NCBI RefSeq assembly: GCF_900101825.1 | Contig: NZ_FNAG01000005.1 | Span: 124,001-188,000, forward strand | Length of the DNA: 64,000 nucleotides | Direction of reading: 5' to 3' | Source of the DNA: Aquimonas voraii | GTDB taxonomy: Bacteria; Pseudomonadota; Gammaproteobacteria; Xanthomonadales; Xanthomonadaceae | Part shown: piece after piece, positions 26,985 through 34,934 of the stretch | Numbering within the stretch: the first letter of the stretch is position 1 | Layout: every line of letters begins with the position of its first letter | Position numbers and translations under genes: made by a program | Notes under the pieces: generated by a model | Told to the model about the DNA's origin: nothing | Databases searched by the model: none | The model's input: only the letters and a program-made list of their open reading frames with translations

Positions 26985-28115
26985 TTACTGCCCGGCAGCA
27001 AGATCGAGCGGACGGTTGTCGCGGTCGACTGGGCGCACCGCCTGGCCGTCGCGCAGCAGGTGCACGCCGCCGGCGACGATCCAGTCCTGCGCGCCAATGC
27101 CTTCCAGCACCGGCACGCTGGTCTCGCCGTAGGCGCCCAGCTTGACCGCTCGCTTGTGCACAGTGCCGCTGGCCGGCTCGAAGCGCAGCACGAAGGCCTG
27201 GCCTTCGCTGGCCGAGACCGCGCCCAGCGGCAGCTTGAGTTCGGCGCTGCTGGCGCCGTTCAGGAACACCCGCGCGCTCTGCCCGAGTTCGACGCCCTCG
27301 GTGGTGTCGGCGATGGCGACGCTGGCGGCGTAGGTGCGCGAGGCGGCATCGGCCGCCGGCGCCAGTTCGCGGATGCGGCCGCTGAGCGCGCGCTCGCGCT
27401 GCGACCACAGCTGGATCTGCACCGGCTGGTCGAGGCTGACGTCGGCAATCGCGTGCTCCGGGATCGCGATCACCACCTCGCGCTCGCCGTCCTCGGCCAG
27501 TACGAACACCGGCTGGCCAGCGGCGACCACCTGGCCGGCCTCGGCCAGGCGCTGCGCGATCACCCCGGCTGCCGGAGCGCGCAGCACCGCGTAGCCCGCC
27601 TGGTTGCGCGCCACTTCAAGCTGGGCGCGTGCCGCCTCGACCTGCGACTCGGCGGCGCGCAGCCGCGCCTGCGCGCCATCGAAAGCAGAAGCGCTGGTGA
27701 GGCCACGCTCGCGCAGCGACTGCTGGCGCGTGAACTCGGACTGCGCCAGCGCGCGCTCCGACTCGGCTGCCGCCAGCCGGGCGCGATTGGCCTCGACCTG
27801 CAGGCCGAGGTCCTGGGGTTCCAGTTCGGCCAGGGGCTGGTCGCGGGCCACGCGTTCGCCGACCTCGACCAGGCGCCGGCTGATCTTGCCGCCGACGCGG
27901 AAGGCCAGGGCGGGCTCGTGGCGCGCGCGCACCTCGCCGGCATAGGCGCTGAAGCCGGCTTCGTCGGCCTGTGGCTGCACAACGATGGCGGGGCGCACCG
28001 GGTCCGGCAGGTTGGGCTCAGGGCTGCAGCCGACCAGCAGCAGGCTCAGGGCCAGCAGTTTCAGGGCGGGGATCAGCGCGGCGGGGGCGCAGGAGGCGCG
28101 CGAAAGCGTGTCCAT
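26985..28115 (-). CDS. RND efflux periplasmic adaptor (membrane fusion protein), lipoprotein
   Basis: A 376-residue adaptor with a lipoprotein leader (LLALSLLLVGC, lipid Cys at about 30). Then come the barrel-sandwich/biotinyl-like hybrid halves (ALAFRVGGKISRRLVEVGER and AVLRAPAAGVIAQRLAEAGQ), a coiled-coil hairpin (about 110-170, Ala/Glu/Arg-rich), and a beta-barrel and membrane-proximal domain. It links the inner-membrane RND pump to TolC. It is the first gene of the operon, and its promoter region holds a palindrome likely to bind the divergent TetR regulator. Confidence 0.94.
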   Translation of the reverse strand: MDTLSRASCAPAALIPALKLLALSLLLVGCSPEPNLPDPVRPAIVVQPQADEAGFSAYAGEVRARHEPALAFRVGGKISRRLVEVGERVARDQPLAELEPQDLGLQVEANRARLAAAESERALAQSEFTRQQSLRERGLTSASAFDGAQARLRAAESQVEAARAQLEVARNQAGYAVLRAPAAGVIAQRLAEAGQVVAAGQPVFVLAEDGEREVVIAIPEHAIADVSLDQPVQIQLWSQRERALSGRIRELAPAADAASRTYAASVAIADTTEGVELGQSARVFLNGASSAELKLPLGAVSASEGQAFVLRFEPASGTVHKRAVKLGAYGETSVPVLEGIGAQDWIVAGGVHLLRDGQAVRPVDRDNRPLDLAAGQ

Positions 28116-28169
28116 GGCGAGGACTCGATAGGAGAAGAACGGGATTCGTGGGGCGAAGCCTAGAATTAA

Positions 28170-28190
28170 AATACTGACCAGTCCAGTATT
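28170..28190. promoter_or_regulatory. Probable TetR operator between efflux operon and regulator gene
   Basis: An inverted repeat AATACTG-ACCAGTC-CAGTATT (7-bp arms, 7-bp spacer) sits in the 104-bp gap between the divergent adaptor and TetR genes, 30 nt before the tetR start. Its AT-rich context stands out in this GC-rich DNA. Position and symmetry fit a site through which the TetR protein represses both directions. Confidence 0.65.
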
Positions 28191-28219
28191 CTATTTGTGA
28201 GTGCCGCTAGACTAGATCC

Positions 28220-28861
28220 ATGCAAGTCCAACGCTCCGCCAAAGGCCCAGGCCGTCCCAAGGACCCCGAGAAGCGCGCCGCCATCCTCGATGCCGCCAAG
28301 CGCCTGTTCCCGCTGCGCGGCTTCGATGGCGTCAGCATGGACGCCATCGCTGCCGAGGCCGGGGTGTCGAAGCTCACGGTGTACAGCCATTTCAGCGACA
28401 AGGACACGCTGTTCGCCGAGACCGTCAAGGCCAAGTGCGAGGAGCAGCTGCCGGAGTCGGTGTTCCGCGCCGAGCCTGGCCGCGGTCCGATGCGCGAGCA
28501 GCTGCGGGCGATCGCGACCGGCTTCCACAGTCTGATCCTGTCGCCCGAGTCGGTGAGCTTCTACCGGATGATGGCGGCACAGGGCGAGTCGAATGGCAAG
28601 CTCGCCGAGCTTTTCTACGCCGCCGGGCCGCGCAGGATTCTTGATGCCTTCGAGGCCTTCCTGACCGCGGCCACTCGTGCCGGCAGCCTGGATGTGCCCG
28701 ACCCGCGCCGTGCCGCCGGGCATTTTTTCTGCCTGATCAAGGGCGAGGCGCACATGCGCCAGTTGATCGGCTGTCCGCTCTGCGGCAGCGAGTGCGAAGG
28801 CCCCGAGCACATCGAAAGCGTGCTGGAGCTGTTCCTGCGTGCCTACAGCCCTCGGGCCTGA
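28220..28861 (+). CDS. TetR family transcriptional repressor of the RND pump
   Basis: A 213-residue regulator. The N-terminal helix-turn-helix (about 15-62) reads RAAILDAAKRLFPLRGFDGV then AAEAGVSKLTVYSHFSDKDT, the classic TetR pattern. The C-terminal ligand domain resembles the AefR-like group (LILSPESVSFYRMMAAQGES). It is divergent from the pump operon and likely represses both until a ligand binds. A -10-like TAGACT at 28208-28213 lies only 6 nt before the ATG, which suggests a leaderless message. Two Cys near the C-terminus (CPLCGSEC) could be redox or metal sensitive. Confidence 0.93.
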   Translation: MQVQRSAKGPGRPKDPEKRAAILDAAKRLFPLRGFDGVSMDAIAAEAGVSKLTVYSHFSDKDTLFAETVKAKCEEQLPESVFRAEPGRGPMREQLRAIATGFHSLILSPESVSFYRMMAAQGESNGKLAELFYAAGPRRILDAFEAFLTAATRAGSLDVPDPRRAAGHFFCLIKGEAHMRQLIGCPLCGSECEGPEHIESVLELFLRAYSPRA

Positions 28862-28936
28862 GTCGCCGCGCTGCTTGGCGGCTTGGCCGCCGGTTGTCCA
28901 CCTGCATACGTTCTTCCCGTGCCTGTGCTGGCGATC

Positions 28937-28945
28937 GGGGGGGGG
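28937..28945 (+). repeat. Homopolymeric G9 tract
   Basis: Nine consecutive G lie in the 224-bp gap between tetR and the SPFH gene, 140 nt before the latter. Such tracts can slip, but this one is outside any convincing gene. The remainder of the gap shows a possible promoter (TTGCCG at 29002-29007, 16 bp, TAGGCT at 29024-29029) for the SPFH gene. Confidence 0.5.
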
Positions 28946-29085
28946 CCTGCGCGCGCATCTGCACGTCGCGTCACAGTTGGTTGCATTCTTCGGGAGTAAA
29001 TTTGCCGTTAATCGCAGGCGGGTTAGGCTGTTGGCCTCGCAAGCTCACCGTGATTCTGCAAATCGCCTCGCAAAGGTTTGATGCA

Positions 29086-29535
29086 ATGAGCTTTTCAGCC
29101 CTGATCATCGCCGCGCCGCTGGGTTTGTTGGCCTTTCTGCTGGCCGGCCTGCGCTGGGTGCCGGAGGGCTGCGCCTACACGGTCCGCCGCTTCGGCCGTT
29201 ATGCCCGCACCCTGCCTCCGGGACTGGGTTTCGTCCTGCCCCTGATCGAGCGCGTGGGCCAACGTGTGCGCCTGATCGGTCACACCGTGCCGGTGGGTCA
29301 GGCCTCGGTGCGCGGTGCGGTGTACTACCAGATCATCGATCCGCGGCAGACCGGCGAAGCACTGGAGTCGATCGACCAGTATGTGCAGCGCACCGCCAGC
29401 GAGACGCTGAGCCGACTGCCGCTGCCGCAGACCGACGCCCCGGGGCTCGACCAGCAGGTGCGTCAGCAGCTCAACGAGGCGCTGGCGAGCCGTGGCCTGC
29501 GGGTGGTTCGCTGCGTGCTTCCGGCCAGCGCCTGA
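29086..29535 (+). CDS. Small SPFH/band-7-like membrane protein
   Basis: A 149-residue protein with one N-terminal membrane segment (LIIAAPLGLLAFLLAGL) followed by a shortened SPFH core: VPEGCAYTVRRFGRYARTLP and GLGFVLPLIERVGQRV match the start of stomatin/paraslipin proteins, and AVYYQIIDPRQTGEALESI matches the conserved mid-region. The long C-terminal coiled coil and oligomerisation region of normal SPFH proteins (250-350 residues) is missing. An AAAGG ribosome-binding site precedes the ATG by about 10 nt. It could be a natural mini-stomatin or a truncated relic. It is intact as a reading frame and its codon use matches its neighbours. Confidence 0.8.
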   Translation: MSFSALIIAAPLGLLAFLLAGLRWVPEGCAYTVRRFGRYARTLPPGLGFVLPLIERVGQRVRLIGHTVPVGQASVRGAVYYQIIDPRQTGEALESIDQYVQRTASETLSRLPLPQTDAPGLDQQVRQQLNEALASRGLRVVRCVLPASA

Positions 29536-29557
29536 GCCCAGCTCCGGCGGCAGCGAT

Positions 29558-29586
29558 TTGCGTCACTCCGGCGGCGTGCCGATACT
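29558..29586 (+). promoter_or_regulatory. Promoter of rsmG-parA-parB
   Basis: TTGCGT (29558-29563), a 17-bp spacer, and GATACT (29581-29586) lie 30 nt upstream of the rsmG start. Spacing is ideal for a sigma70 promoter, and no other promoter is obvious before parB. Confidence 0.5.
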
Positions 29587-29616
29587 TGCGCCCCCCTGCA
29601 AGGCACCCTCCCCCGC

Positions 29617-30276
29617 TTGACTACCCTTCCCGAACTGCCCGGCGAGATCGCCGCGCTCGCGCCACGGCTGCGCGAGGGCCTGCTGCGGCTGGGCGTGGAT
29701 GCAAGCCTGGCGGAGCCCCTGCTGGCTTACCTGGCGCTGCTGCAGCGCTGGAACGGCACCTACAACCTCACCGCCGTGCGCGATCCACAGCAGATGCTGG
29801 GCCTGCACCTGCTGGACTCCCTGAGCATCCTCGCCGATCTTCCCGCCGAGGGCGCCCTGGTCGACATCGGCAGCGGTGCCGGCCTGCCCGGGATTCCGCT
29901 GGCGATCGTGCGCCCGCAGCTCGCGGTCAGCCTGGTCGAGCCCGTGGGCAAGAAGGCGCGCTTCCTCCGCGAGGTCGTTCGCCAGCTGAAGCTTGCCAAC
30001 GTGCGCGTGTTCGACTGTCGCGCCGAGCAGGTCGATGAGCCCGGCCGCTATGACTGTCTCTCGGCGCGCGCCTTGGGTAGTCTTGCCCAGCTCATCGCCT
30101 TCGGCGGGCACCTGCTCAAGCCCGAGGGCCGGCTGCTGGCGATGAAGGGCCAGTGGCCCGCCGAGGAGCTGGCGGCGCTGCCCCCGACATGGAGGCTGGA
30201 GCGCTCGCGCCGGCTGGAGGTGCCCGAGGTCGAAGGCGAGCGCCACTTGCTGGTGCTGAAGCGGGAGATGGCATGA
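29617..30276 (+). CDS. rsmG: 16S rRNA m7G527 methyltransferase RsmG
   Basis: A 219-residue enzyme that methylates G527 of 16S rRNA. Family markers are LQRWNGTYNLTAVRDP, HLLDSLSI, the SAM motif VDIGSGAGLPGIPLAI, and SARALGSL in the second half. The start is a TTG (29617), the only one that keeps the family N-terminus. In many bacteria rsmG precedes parA-parB near the replication origin, and the same order is kept here, though mnmG is absent from the window. Its stop overlaps a possible upstream start of parA (ATGA at 30273). Confidence 0.96.
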   Translation: MTTLPELPGEIAALAPRLREGLLRLGVDASLAEPLLAYLALLQRWNGTYNLTAVRDPQQMLGLHLLDSLSILADLPAEGALVDIGSGAGLPGIPLAIVRPQLAVSLVEPVGKKARFLREVVRQLKLANVRVFDCRAEQVDEPGRYDCLSARALGSLAQLIAFGGHLLKPEGRLLAMKGQWPAEELAALPPTWRLERSRRLEVPEVEGERHLLVLKREMA

Positions 30277-30344
30277 GCGGCGACGGCACGCATCCTGCGG
30301 CGATGGCGCAGGCGGACGGCACGGCAGCACAGCACGGAGTCGAG

Positions 30345-31133
30345 ATGGCCCGGATCATCGCAATCGCCAACCAGAAGGGCGGCGTCGGCAAGACCACGAC
30401 CGCGGTCAACCTCGCGGCGGCGCTGGCCGAGGCGCGCAAGCGCGTGCTGCTGGTCGACATGGACCCGCAGGGCAACGCCACCATGGCCAGCGGCGTCGAG
30501 AAGAACGAGGTCCCCCACACCGGCTGTGATGTGCTGCTCGAGGAAGTACCGATCGCCGAGGCCATCGTTGGTTCCTCCGGCGGCTTCGACGTGCTGCCCG
30601 GCAACACCGACCTGACCGCGGCCGAAGTGAAGCTGATGGACGCCATGGCGCGCGAGCAGCGCCTGAAGGAGTGCCTGGCCCAGGTTGCAGACCGCTACCA
30701 GTACATCCTGATCGACTGCCCGCCCTCGCTGAACCTGCTGACCCTGAACGCGCTGACCGCTGCCCATGGCGTGCTGGTGCCGATGCAGTGCGAATACTTC
30801 GCGCTGGAAGGCCTGTCGGCGCTGATGGACACGATCCGCGCGGTGAAGTCGCGGCTGAACCCGCAGCTGGAAGTCGAGGGCATCCTGCGGACCATGTACG
30901 ACGTGCGCAACAACCTCGCCAACGATGTGTCCGCGCAGCTGACCCAGCATTTCGGCGACAAGGTCTTCCGCACCATGATCCCGCGCAACGTGCGTGTGGC
31001 CGAGGCGCCCAGTCACGGTCAGAGCATCATCAGCTACGACCGGGCCTCGCGCGGCAGCATCGCCTACCTCGGGTTGGCCGGCGAGATGATCCGTCGCGAG
31101 AAGCATCCCGCGGCGCACACCGAACACCACTGA
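30345..31133 (+). CDS. parA: Chromosome partitioning ATPase ParA (Soj)
   Basis: A 262-residue P-loop ATPase with the deviant Walker A IANQKGGVGKTTTAVNLAA, LLVDMDPQGNAT, and ILIDCPPSLNLLTLNAL. It binds DNA non-specifically and moves ParB-parS complexes. The ATG at 30345 has GGAG 6 nt upstream and gives the normal Soj start MARIIAIANQKGG. An earlier ATG at 30273 that overlaps the rsmG stop would add 24 unconserved residues. It is followed 12 bp later by parB. Confidence 0.97.
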   Translation: MARIIAIANQKGGVGKTTTAVNLAAALAEARKRVLLVDMDPQGNATMASGVEKNEVPHTGCDVLLEEVPIAEAIVGSSGGFDVLPGNTDLTAAEVKLMDAMAREQRLKECLAQVADRYQYILIDCPPSLNLLTLNALTAAHGVLVPMQCEYFALEGLSALMDTIRAVKSRLNPQLEVEGILRTMYDVRNNLANDVSAQLTQHFGDKVFRTMIPRNVRVAEAPSHGQSIISYDRASRGSIAYLGLAGEMIRREKHPAAHTEHH

Positions 31134-31145
31134 CCAAGGCCTGAC

Positions 31146-32006
31146 ATGAGTGCCAAGAAGCGCGGCCTCGGCCGCGGCCTCGATGCCCTGCTGGGCGGCG
31201 GCAACGAACGCTCCAACGCGGAGCCGGAGCGCCTGCGCGAGCTGCCCATCGAAGCCCTGCAGCCGGGCAAGTACCAGCCGCGCAGCCACATGGATCGCGA
31301 GCGCCTGCAGGAGCTGGCGGACTCGATTCGCGCGCAGGGCCTGATCCAGCCGATCATCGTCCGCCCGATCGCACGCGACCGCTACGAGATCATCGCCGGC
31401 GAGCGCCGCTGGCGCGCCGCCCAGCTCGCCGAGCTGCGCGAGGTGCCCTGCGTGGTGCGCGAGAGCGACGACCATGCCGCGCTGGCGATGGCGCTGATCG
31501 AGAACATCCAGCGCGAGGACCTCAATCCGCTGGAGGAGGCCTTGGCCCTGCAGCGCCTGATCGACGAGTTCCAGCTGACCCACCAGCAGACGGCGGAAGC
31601 GGTCGGCCGCTCGCGCGCCGCGGTCAGCAATCTGCTGCGCCTGCTGGAACTGCCCGAGCCGATCCGCAAGCTGGTCGAGGCGCGTCGCATCGAGATGGGC
31701 CATGCGCGCGCGCTGCTGACCCTGCCGGCGGACAAGGCCGAGGCGCTGGCGCGCCAGGCCGCGGAGGAGCAGTGGTCCGTGCGCGAGATCGAGCGCCGCG
31801 TGCAGGCCATCCAGCGCGGCGAGAGCCAGCCCGCGCCGGCGCCGAAGAAGCCGGATCCTGACATCCAGAACCTCGAGCGCGAGCTTGGCGAGCTGCTCTC
31901 GGCCAAGGTGGCCGTGCAGCACGGCCGCGGCGGCCGCGGCAAGCTGGTGGTGGAGTACTTCAGCCTCGACGAGCTGGAAGGCATCCTGGAGAAAATCCGC
32001 CGCTGA
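31146..32006 (+). CDS. parB: Chromosome partitioning protein ParB
   Basis: A 286-residue CTP-dependent parS-binding clamp. The N-terminus KKRGLGRGLDALLGG is the ParA-contacting motif. The CTP-binding region includes YEIIAGERRWRAAQLA and ENIQREDLNPLEEA. The helix-turn-helix reads THQQTAEAVGRSRAAVSNLLR. A C-terminal dimer domain ends LVVEYFSLDELEGILEKI. I noticed no parS palindrome within the window. It is convergent with nudC. Confidence 0.97.
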   Translation: MSAKKRGLGRGLDALLGGGNERSNAEPERLRELPIEALQPGKYQPRSHMDRERLQELADSIRAQGLIQPIIVRPIARDRYEIIAGERRWRAAQLAELREVPCVVRESDDHAALAMALIENIQREDLNPLEEALALQRLIDEFQLTHQQTAEAVGRSRAAVSNLLRLLELPEPIRKLVEARRIEMGHARALLTLPADKAEALARQAAEEQWSVREIERRVQAIQRGESQPAPAPKKPDPDIQNLERELGELLSAKVAVQHGRGGRGKLVVEYFSLDELEGILEKIRR

Positions 32007-32051
32007 TCCGCTCCATCCCGCTGCCCATGGGCGGGGTCGGCCGCGCGCCGC

Positions 32052-32984
32052 TCAGCGCAGAGCGAGATGCGCCGGCAGTGGCCAGCCGCGCGACTCCAGC
32101 CAGTCCTCGATCAGCCGGCGCGACACCGAGATCGGCGGAGGCAGTCGCAGTTCGCCCTGTTCGATGGCCTCGATCAGCACCTCGGGCTCGAACCAGCGCG
32201 CGTCCTCAAGCTCCTCGCCGATGGCGATCTGCGCATTCGATGCCTGGGCGATGAAGCCGAGCATCAGCGAGGCCGGAAAGGGCCAGGGCTGCGAGCTGTG
32301 GTATTGGCAGTGCGCCACGGCTACGCCGGCTTCCTCCATGACCTCGCGGCGCACCGCGTCCTCCAGCGACTCGCCCGGCTCAACGAAGCCTGCCAGCGTC
32401 GAGTAGCGCTTGGCCGGCCAGCCGGCCTGGCGACCGAGCAGGCAGCGGCCCTCGTGCTCGACCAGCACGATGATCGCCGCATCGAGGCGCGGGAACACTT
32501 CCAGGCCGCAGTCTCGCGAAGTGCAGCGCGCGCTGTGGCCGGCGCGCCGCAGCACGGTGGGTTGGCCGCAGGCGCCGCAGAAGCGGGCGCGGGTCTGCCA
32601 CAGCAGCAGGGCCTTGGCATAGGCGAACAGGCCGCTTTCGAACGTGGAGAGCTGGGCGGCGGCTTCACGCAGGCCCAGCCACTGGCTGTGTTCCGGCACA
32701 TCGATCTCTGCGCCCATCTGGGCGGGCAGGGCGAACCAAGGCATTTCGCCCTCGAGGCCGAGGAAGCTCGCATCGACAGGCCTCGCTTCGCCAAAGCGGG
32801 TCGAGGGCCAGTGCAGCAGGCGGCCGTTCTCCAGCAGTGCGCGTCCCTCGAAGTCGACGCACAGCACGCGGCCGCGCAACCAGGCCTCGGCCAGCCACGC
32901 GGCATCCTCGCGACGCTCGCCGGCACGGTCCAGGGCCAGCGCGGTGAACAGGTTGCGCTGGCTACGCTCCGGCGGCAGGTTCAT
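32052..32984 (-). CDS. nudC: NAD+ diphosphatase / RNA deNADding enzyme NudC
   Basis: A 310-residue Nudix hydrolase with three parts: an N-terminal domain, a Cys4 zinc ribbon (CGACGQPT...CTSRDC, about 135-160), and the Nudix domain with box GFVEPGESLEDAVRREVMEE, followed by the NudC-type SQPWPFPASLMLGF. It cleaves NAD(H) and removes NAD caps from RNA. All catalytic Glu and zinc Cys are present. Length exceeds E. coli NudC (257) because of a longer N-terminal domain. It starts 19 bp downstream of erpA on the same strand. Confidence 0.95.
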   Translation of the reverse strand: MNLPPERSQRNLFTALALDRAGERREDAAWLAEAWLRGRVLCVDFEGRALLENGRLLHWPSTRFGEARPVDASFLGLEGEMPWFALPAQMGAEIDVPEHSQWLGLREAAAQLSTFESGLFAYAKALLLWQTRARFCGACGQPTVLRRAGHSARCTSRDCGLEVFPRLDAAIIVLVEHEGRCLLGRQAGWPAKRYSTLAGFVEPGESLEDAVRREVMEEAGVAVAHCQYHSSQPWPFPASLMLGFIAQASNAQIAIGEELEDARWFEPEVLIEAIEQGELRLPPPISVSRRLIEDWLESRGWPLPAHLALR

Positions 32985-33003
32985 CGTCCGAAGCAGCCCG
33001 GGC

Positions 33004-33363
33004 TCAGGCCGAGAACGAAGAGCCGCAGCCGCAGGTGGTCTTGGCGTTGGGGTTGCGGATGACGAACTGCGCGCCGGACAGGTTCTCGGTGTAGTCGACC
33101 TCGGCGCCCATCAGGTACTGCAGGCTCAGCGGGTCGACCAGCAGGGTGACGCCGCTGCGCTCCACCGCCAGGTCGTCCTCGGCCTGGTTCTCGTCGAACT
33201 CAAAGCCGTATTGGAATCCGGAGCAGCCGCCGCCGGTGATGTAGACACGCAGCTTCAGCTCGGGGTTGCCTTCCTCGTCGATCAGGCTGCGCACCTTGGC
33301 CGCGGCCGAATCGGTGAACAGCAGGGGGGCGTCGATGGTCTGGTAGCTCGGAGCGCTGGACAT
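33004..33363 (-). CDS. erpA: Iron-sulfur cluster insertion protein ErpA
   Basis: A 119-residue A-type Fe-S carrier. The three cluster Cys are in [13 protein letters not shown] and CGCGSSF, and LRVYITGGG and [19 protein letters not shown] are typical of ErpA. It hands Fe-S clusters to target enzymes such as the isoprenoid enzymes IspG and IspH. It lies between the bactofilin gene and nudC. A 155-bp gap separates it from the bactofilin gene, enough for its own promoter. Confidence 0.96.
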   Translation of the reverse strand: MSSAPSYQTIDAPLLFTDSAAAKVRSLIDEEGNPELKLRVYITGGGCSGFQYGFEFDENQAEDDLAVERSGVTLLVDPLSLQYLMGAEVDYTENLSGAQFVIRNPNAKTTCGCGSSFSA

Positions 33364-33518
33364 GGCGGCCTTCGGGCGATGCGGGGGGACGGGGTCGGAG
33401 ATGGCGACGGAACGTTCAGCCTACAAGCCTAAGCCAGCGCGGCCAGGCGGATGTCGTCTCCGGCTGAACGCGGCTCTCTCGCCTGGGCTGTGCGGTGTTC
33501 CGGCAGGTGCCCACCGCC

Positions 33519-33932
33519 TCAGTCGCTGGTTTCCGGCCCGCCGAGGCGCTTGGGTTCGGCGCCGACATGGATGAGCCGGCCGGTCAGCATCGAGCCTGCC
33601 TGCATCTCCACCGTGTGGTAGTGGACATTGCCCTCGACCCGCGCCGCGGCCGCCAGCTCGATCCGCTGGCTGGAGTGGATGTCGCCGTGCAGCTGGCCAT
33701 TCACCACGACGTGTGGCGCGCGAACCTCGCCCTCGATGCTGCCGCGCTCTGCCAGCGTGACCAGAGCGTTCGGGTCGGACTCGTCCGCGATCACCGCGCC
33801 CTCGACTCGGCCCTCGATGTAGAGGCCGCCGCTGAAATGGACATCGCCGCGGATCACCACGCGCGGCCCGATCAGGGTTTCGACGCCGGTACTGCTGGGG
33901 CGTCCCTGCTTGCTCTTGTCGCTTCCGAACAT
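33519..33932 (-). CDS. Bactofilin (polymer-forming cytoskeletal protein)
   Basis: A 137-residue beta-helical DUF583 protein (TLIGPRVVIRGDVHFSGGLY, IEGRVEGAVIA, GSIEGEVRAPHVVVNGQLHG, RVEGNVHYHTVEMQAGSML). Bactofilins polymerise without nucleotide into membrane-linked filaments that guide local cell-wall growth or polar proteins. The start at 33932 has GAGAGG 7 nt upstream; an ATG at 33938 is too close to that site. It follows the DUF6776 gene by 52 bp on the same strand, so the membrane protein and filament are likely made together. Confidence 0.94.
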   Translation of the reverse strand: MFGSDKSKQGRPSSTGVETLIGPRVVIRGDVHFSGGLYIEGRVEGAVIADESDPNALVTLAERGSIEGEVRAPHVVVNGQLHGDIHSSQRIELAAAARVEGNVHYHTVEMQAGSMLTGRLIHVGAEPKRLGGPETSD

Positions 33933-33984
33933 GGTCATGCCTCTCTTGGAAGTAAGGATTCGGGGGTTCCAGCGGGTCGAGGCC

Positions 33985-34743
33985 TCAGGATGTCGGCCCG
34001 GCCTCGGTCTGATCGGCGCCGGGGACGACCTCGGCCCAGGCAAAGCCGCGCTCGGCTCGGCCGGCTTCGCCCTCGATGCCCACCTGCACCCGATGCGGAG
34101 TGAAGCCGGCTGGCAGCAGGACATTGCCCTCGATCTGCTGGAAGTACTTGAAGGCGAACTGCGGCCGCGGTCTGTCTGCATCGGTGAGCTCGGACCAGCC
34201 CAGTTCGGCCATCTCGCCATCCTTCACGCCCTCGATCCGGATCGAGATCGTGCCGCGCGAGAGCTGGGTCTTCTTGACGTTCTGGGTCAGGGTCAGACGG
34301 AAGTGCCAGGCGCCGCTGGGCTCGGGCTGCAGGCTCAGGCTGTGGATCGAGAGGCCCTGGCGCTGGCCGCTGCCGCCCACCAGGCGCTCGTAAAAGGCGA
34401 CATCGGCTTCCAGCGAGGCGATCCGCTCGTCGCGCTCGGCGATGTCCCGTTGCAACAGCTGATTGGCCTCGCGGCTGATGTCGTCCGAACGCTTCAGCCT
34501 CAGGTTGCGCTGACGCAAGTCGTCCAGGCGCGCCTGCAGACTGGAGATCGTCTCGCGCAGCTCCGCGGGCGACTCGCCCTGCGCCCCGGCTTGGCCGGGG
34601 CGCCAGTGGTCGACGCTCCAAGCCACAGCCATCAGGGAGAGCGCCCACAGCAGGACCAGAAGCGGCCAGCGCCGGCGCTGCCGGGCCGCCTCGCGGGGGA
34701 CGATGATGAAGGGACTGTCCGAACTCATGCGTTTCGCAGCCAT
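33985..34743 (-). CDS. DUF6776 membrane protein with coiled coil, partner of bactofilin
   Basis: A 252-residue protein: a short cytoplasmic N-terminus, one membrane segment (LLVLLWALSLMAVAWSV, about 28-44), a coiled coil (about 60-125: ISSLQARLDDLRQRNLRL, RDERIASLEADVAFYERLV), then a C-terminal beta-rich periplasmic domain (WHFRLTLTQNVKKTQLSRG, ISIRIEGVKDGE). This layout fits DUF6776, encoded just upstream of bactofilin in Lysobacterales. Function is unknown; a membrane anchor or septal/wall factor is plausible. The alternative start at 34728 would drop five residues. The divergent signalling operon begins 191 bp away. Confidence 0.8.
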   Translation of the reverse strand: MAAKRMSSDSPFIIVPREAARQRRRWPLLVLLWALSLMAVAWSVDHWRPGQAGAQGESPAELRETISSLQARLDDLRQRNLRLKRSDDISREANQLLQRDIAERDERIASLEADVAFYERLVGGSGQRQGLSIHSLSLQPEPSGAWHFRLTLTQNVKKTQLSRGTISIRIEGVKDGEMAELGWSELTDADRPRPQFAFKYFQQIEGNVLLPAGFTPHRVQVGIEGEAGRAERGFAWAEVVPGADQTEAGPTS

Positions 34744-34934
34744 GACGGGGCCGTCGATTATCGGGGCTGCAGCGCCGGTTTACACACGGGCCCGGCACAA
34801 CCCGGTCCGCGAGCACAGAAACTGCATTCCGCCATGGCTGCCCGCGCGCCGTGCGTGTGGGTATAGTTCGGGCGCATCCCGGGACATCTGGCGTCTCCGG
34901 CGGGCGTCTACCGTGAACGCAGCCTTGGAAAGCC

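Noticed and set aside
25818-28163. A 781-codon plus-strand open frame opposite the RND pump and adaptor genes
   Set aside because: It spans two clear genes on the other strand and has antisense-type composition.
29617-32006. Search for parS sites near parA-parB
   Set aside because: No palindrome resembling TGTTTCACGTGAAACA was noticed here or elsewhere in the window, so no centromere site is claimed.
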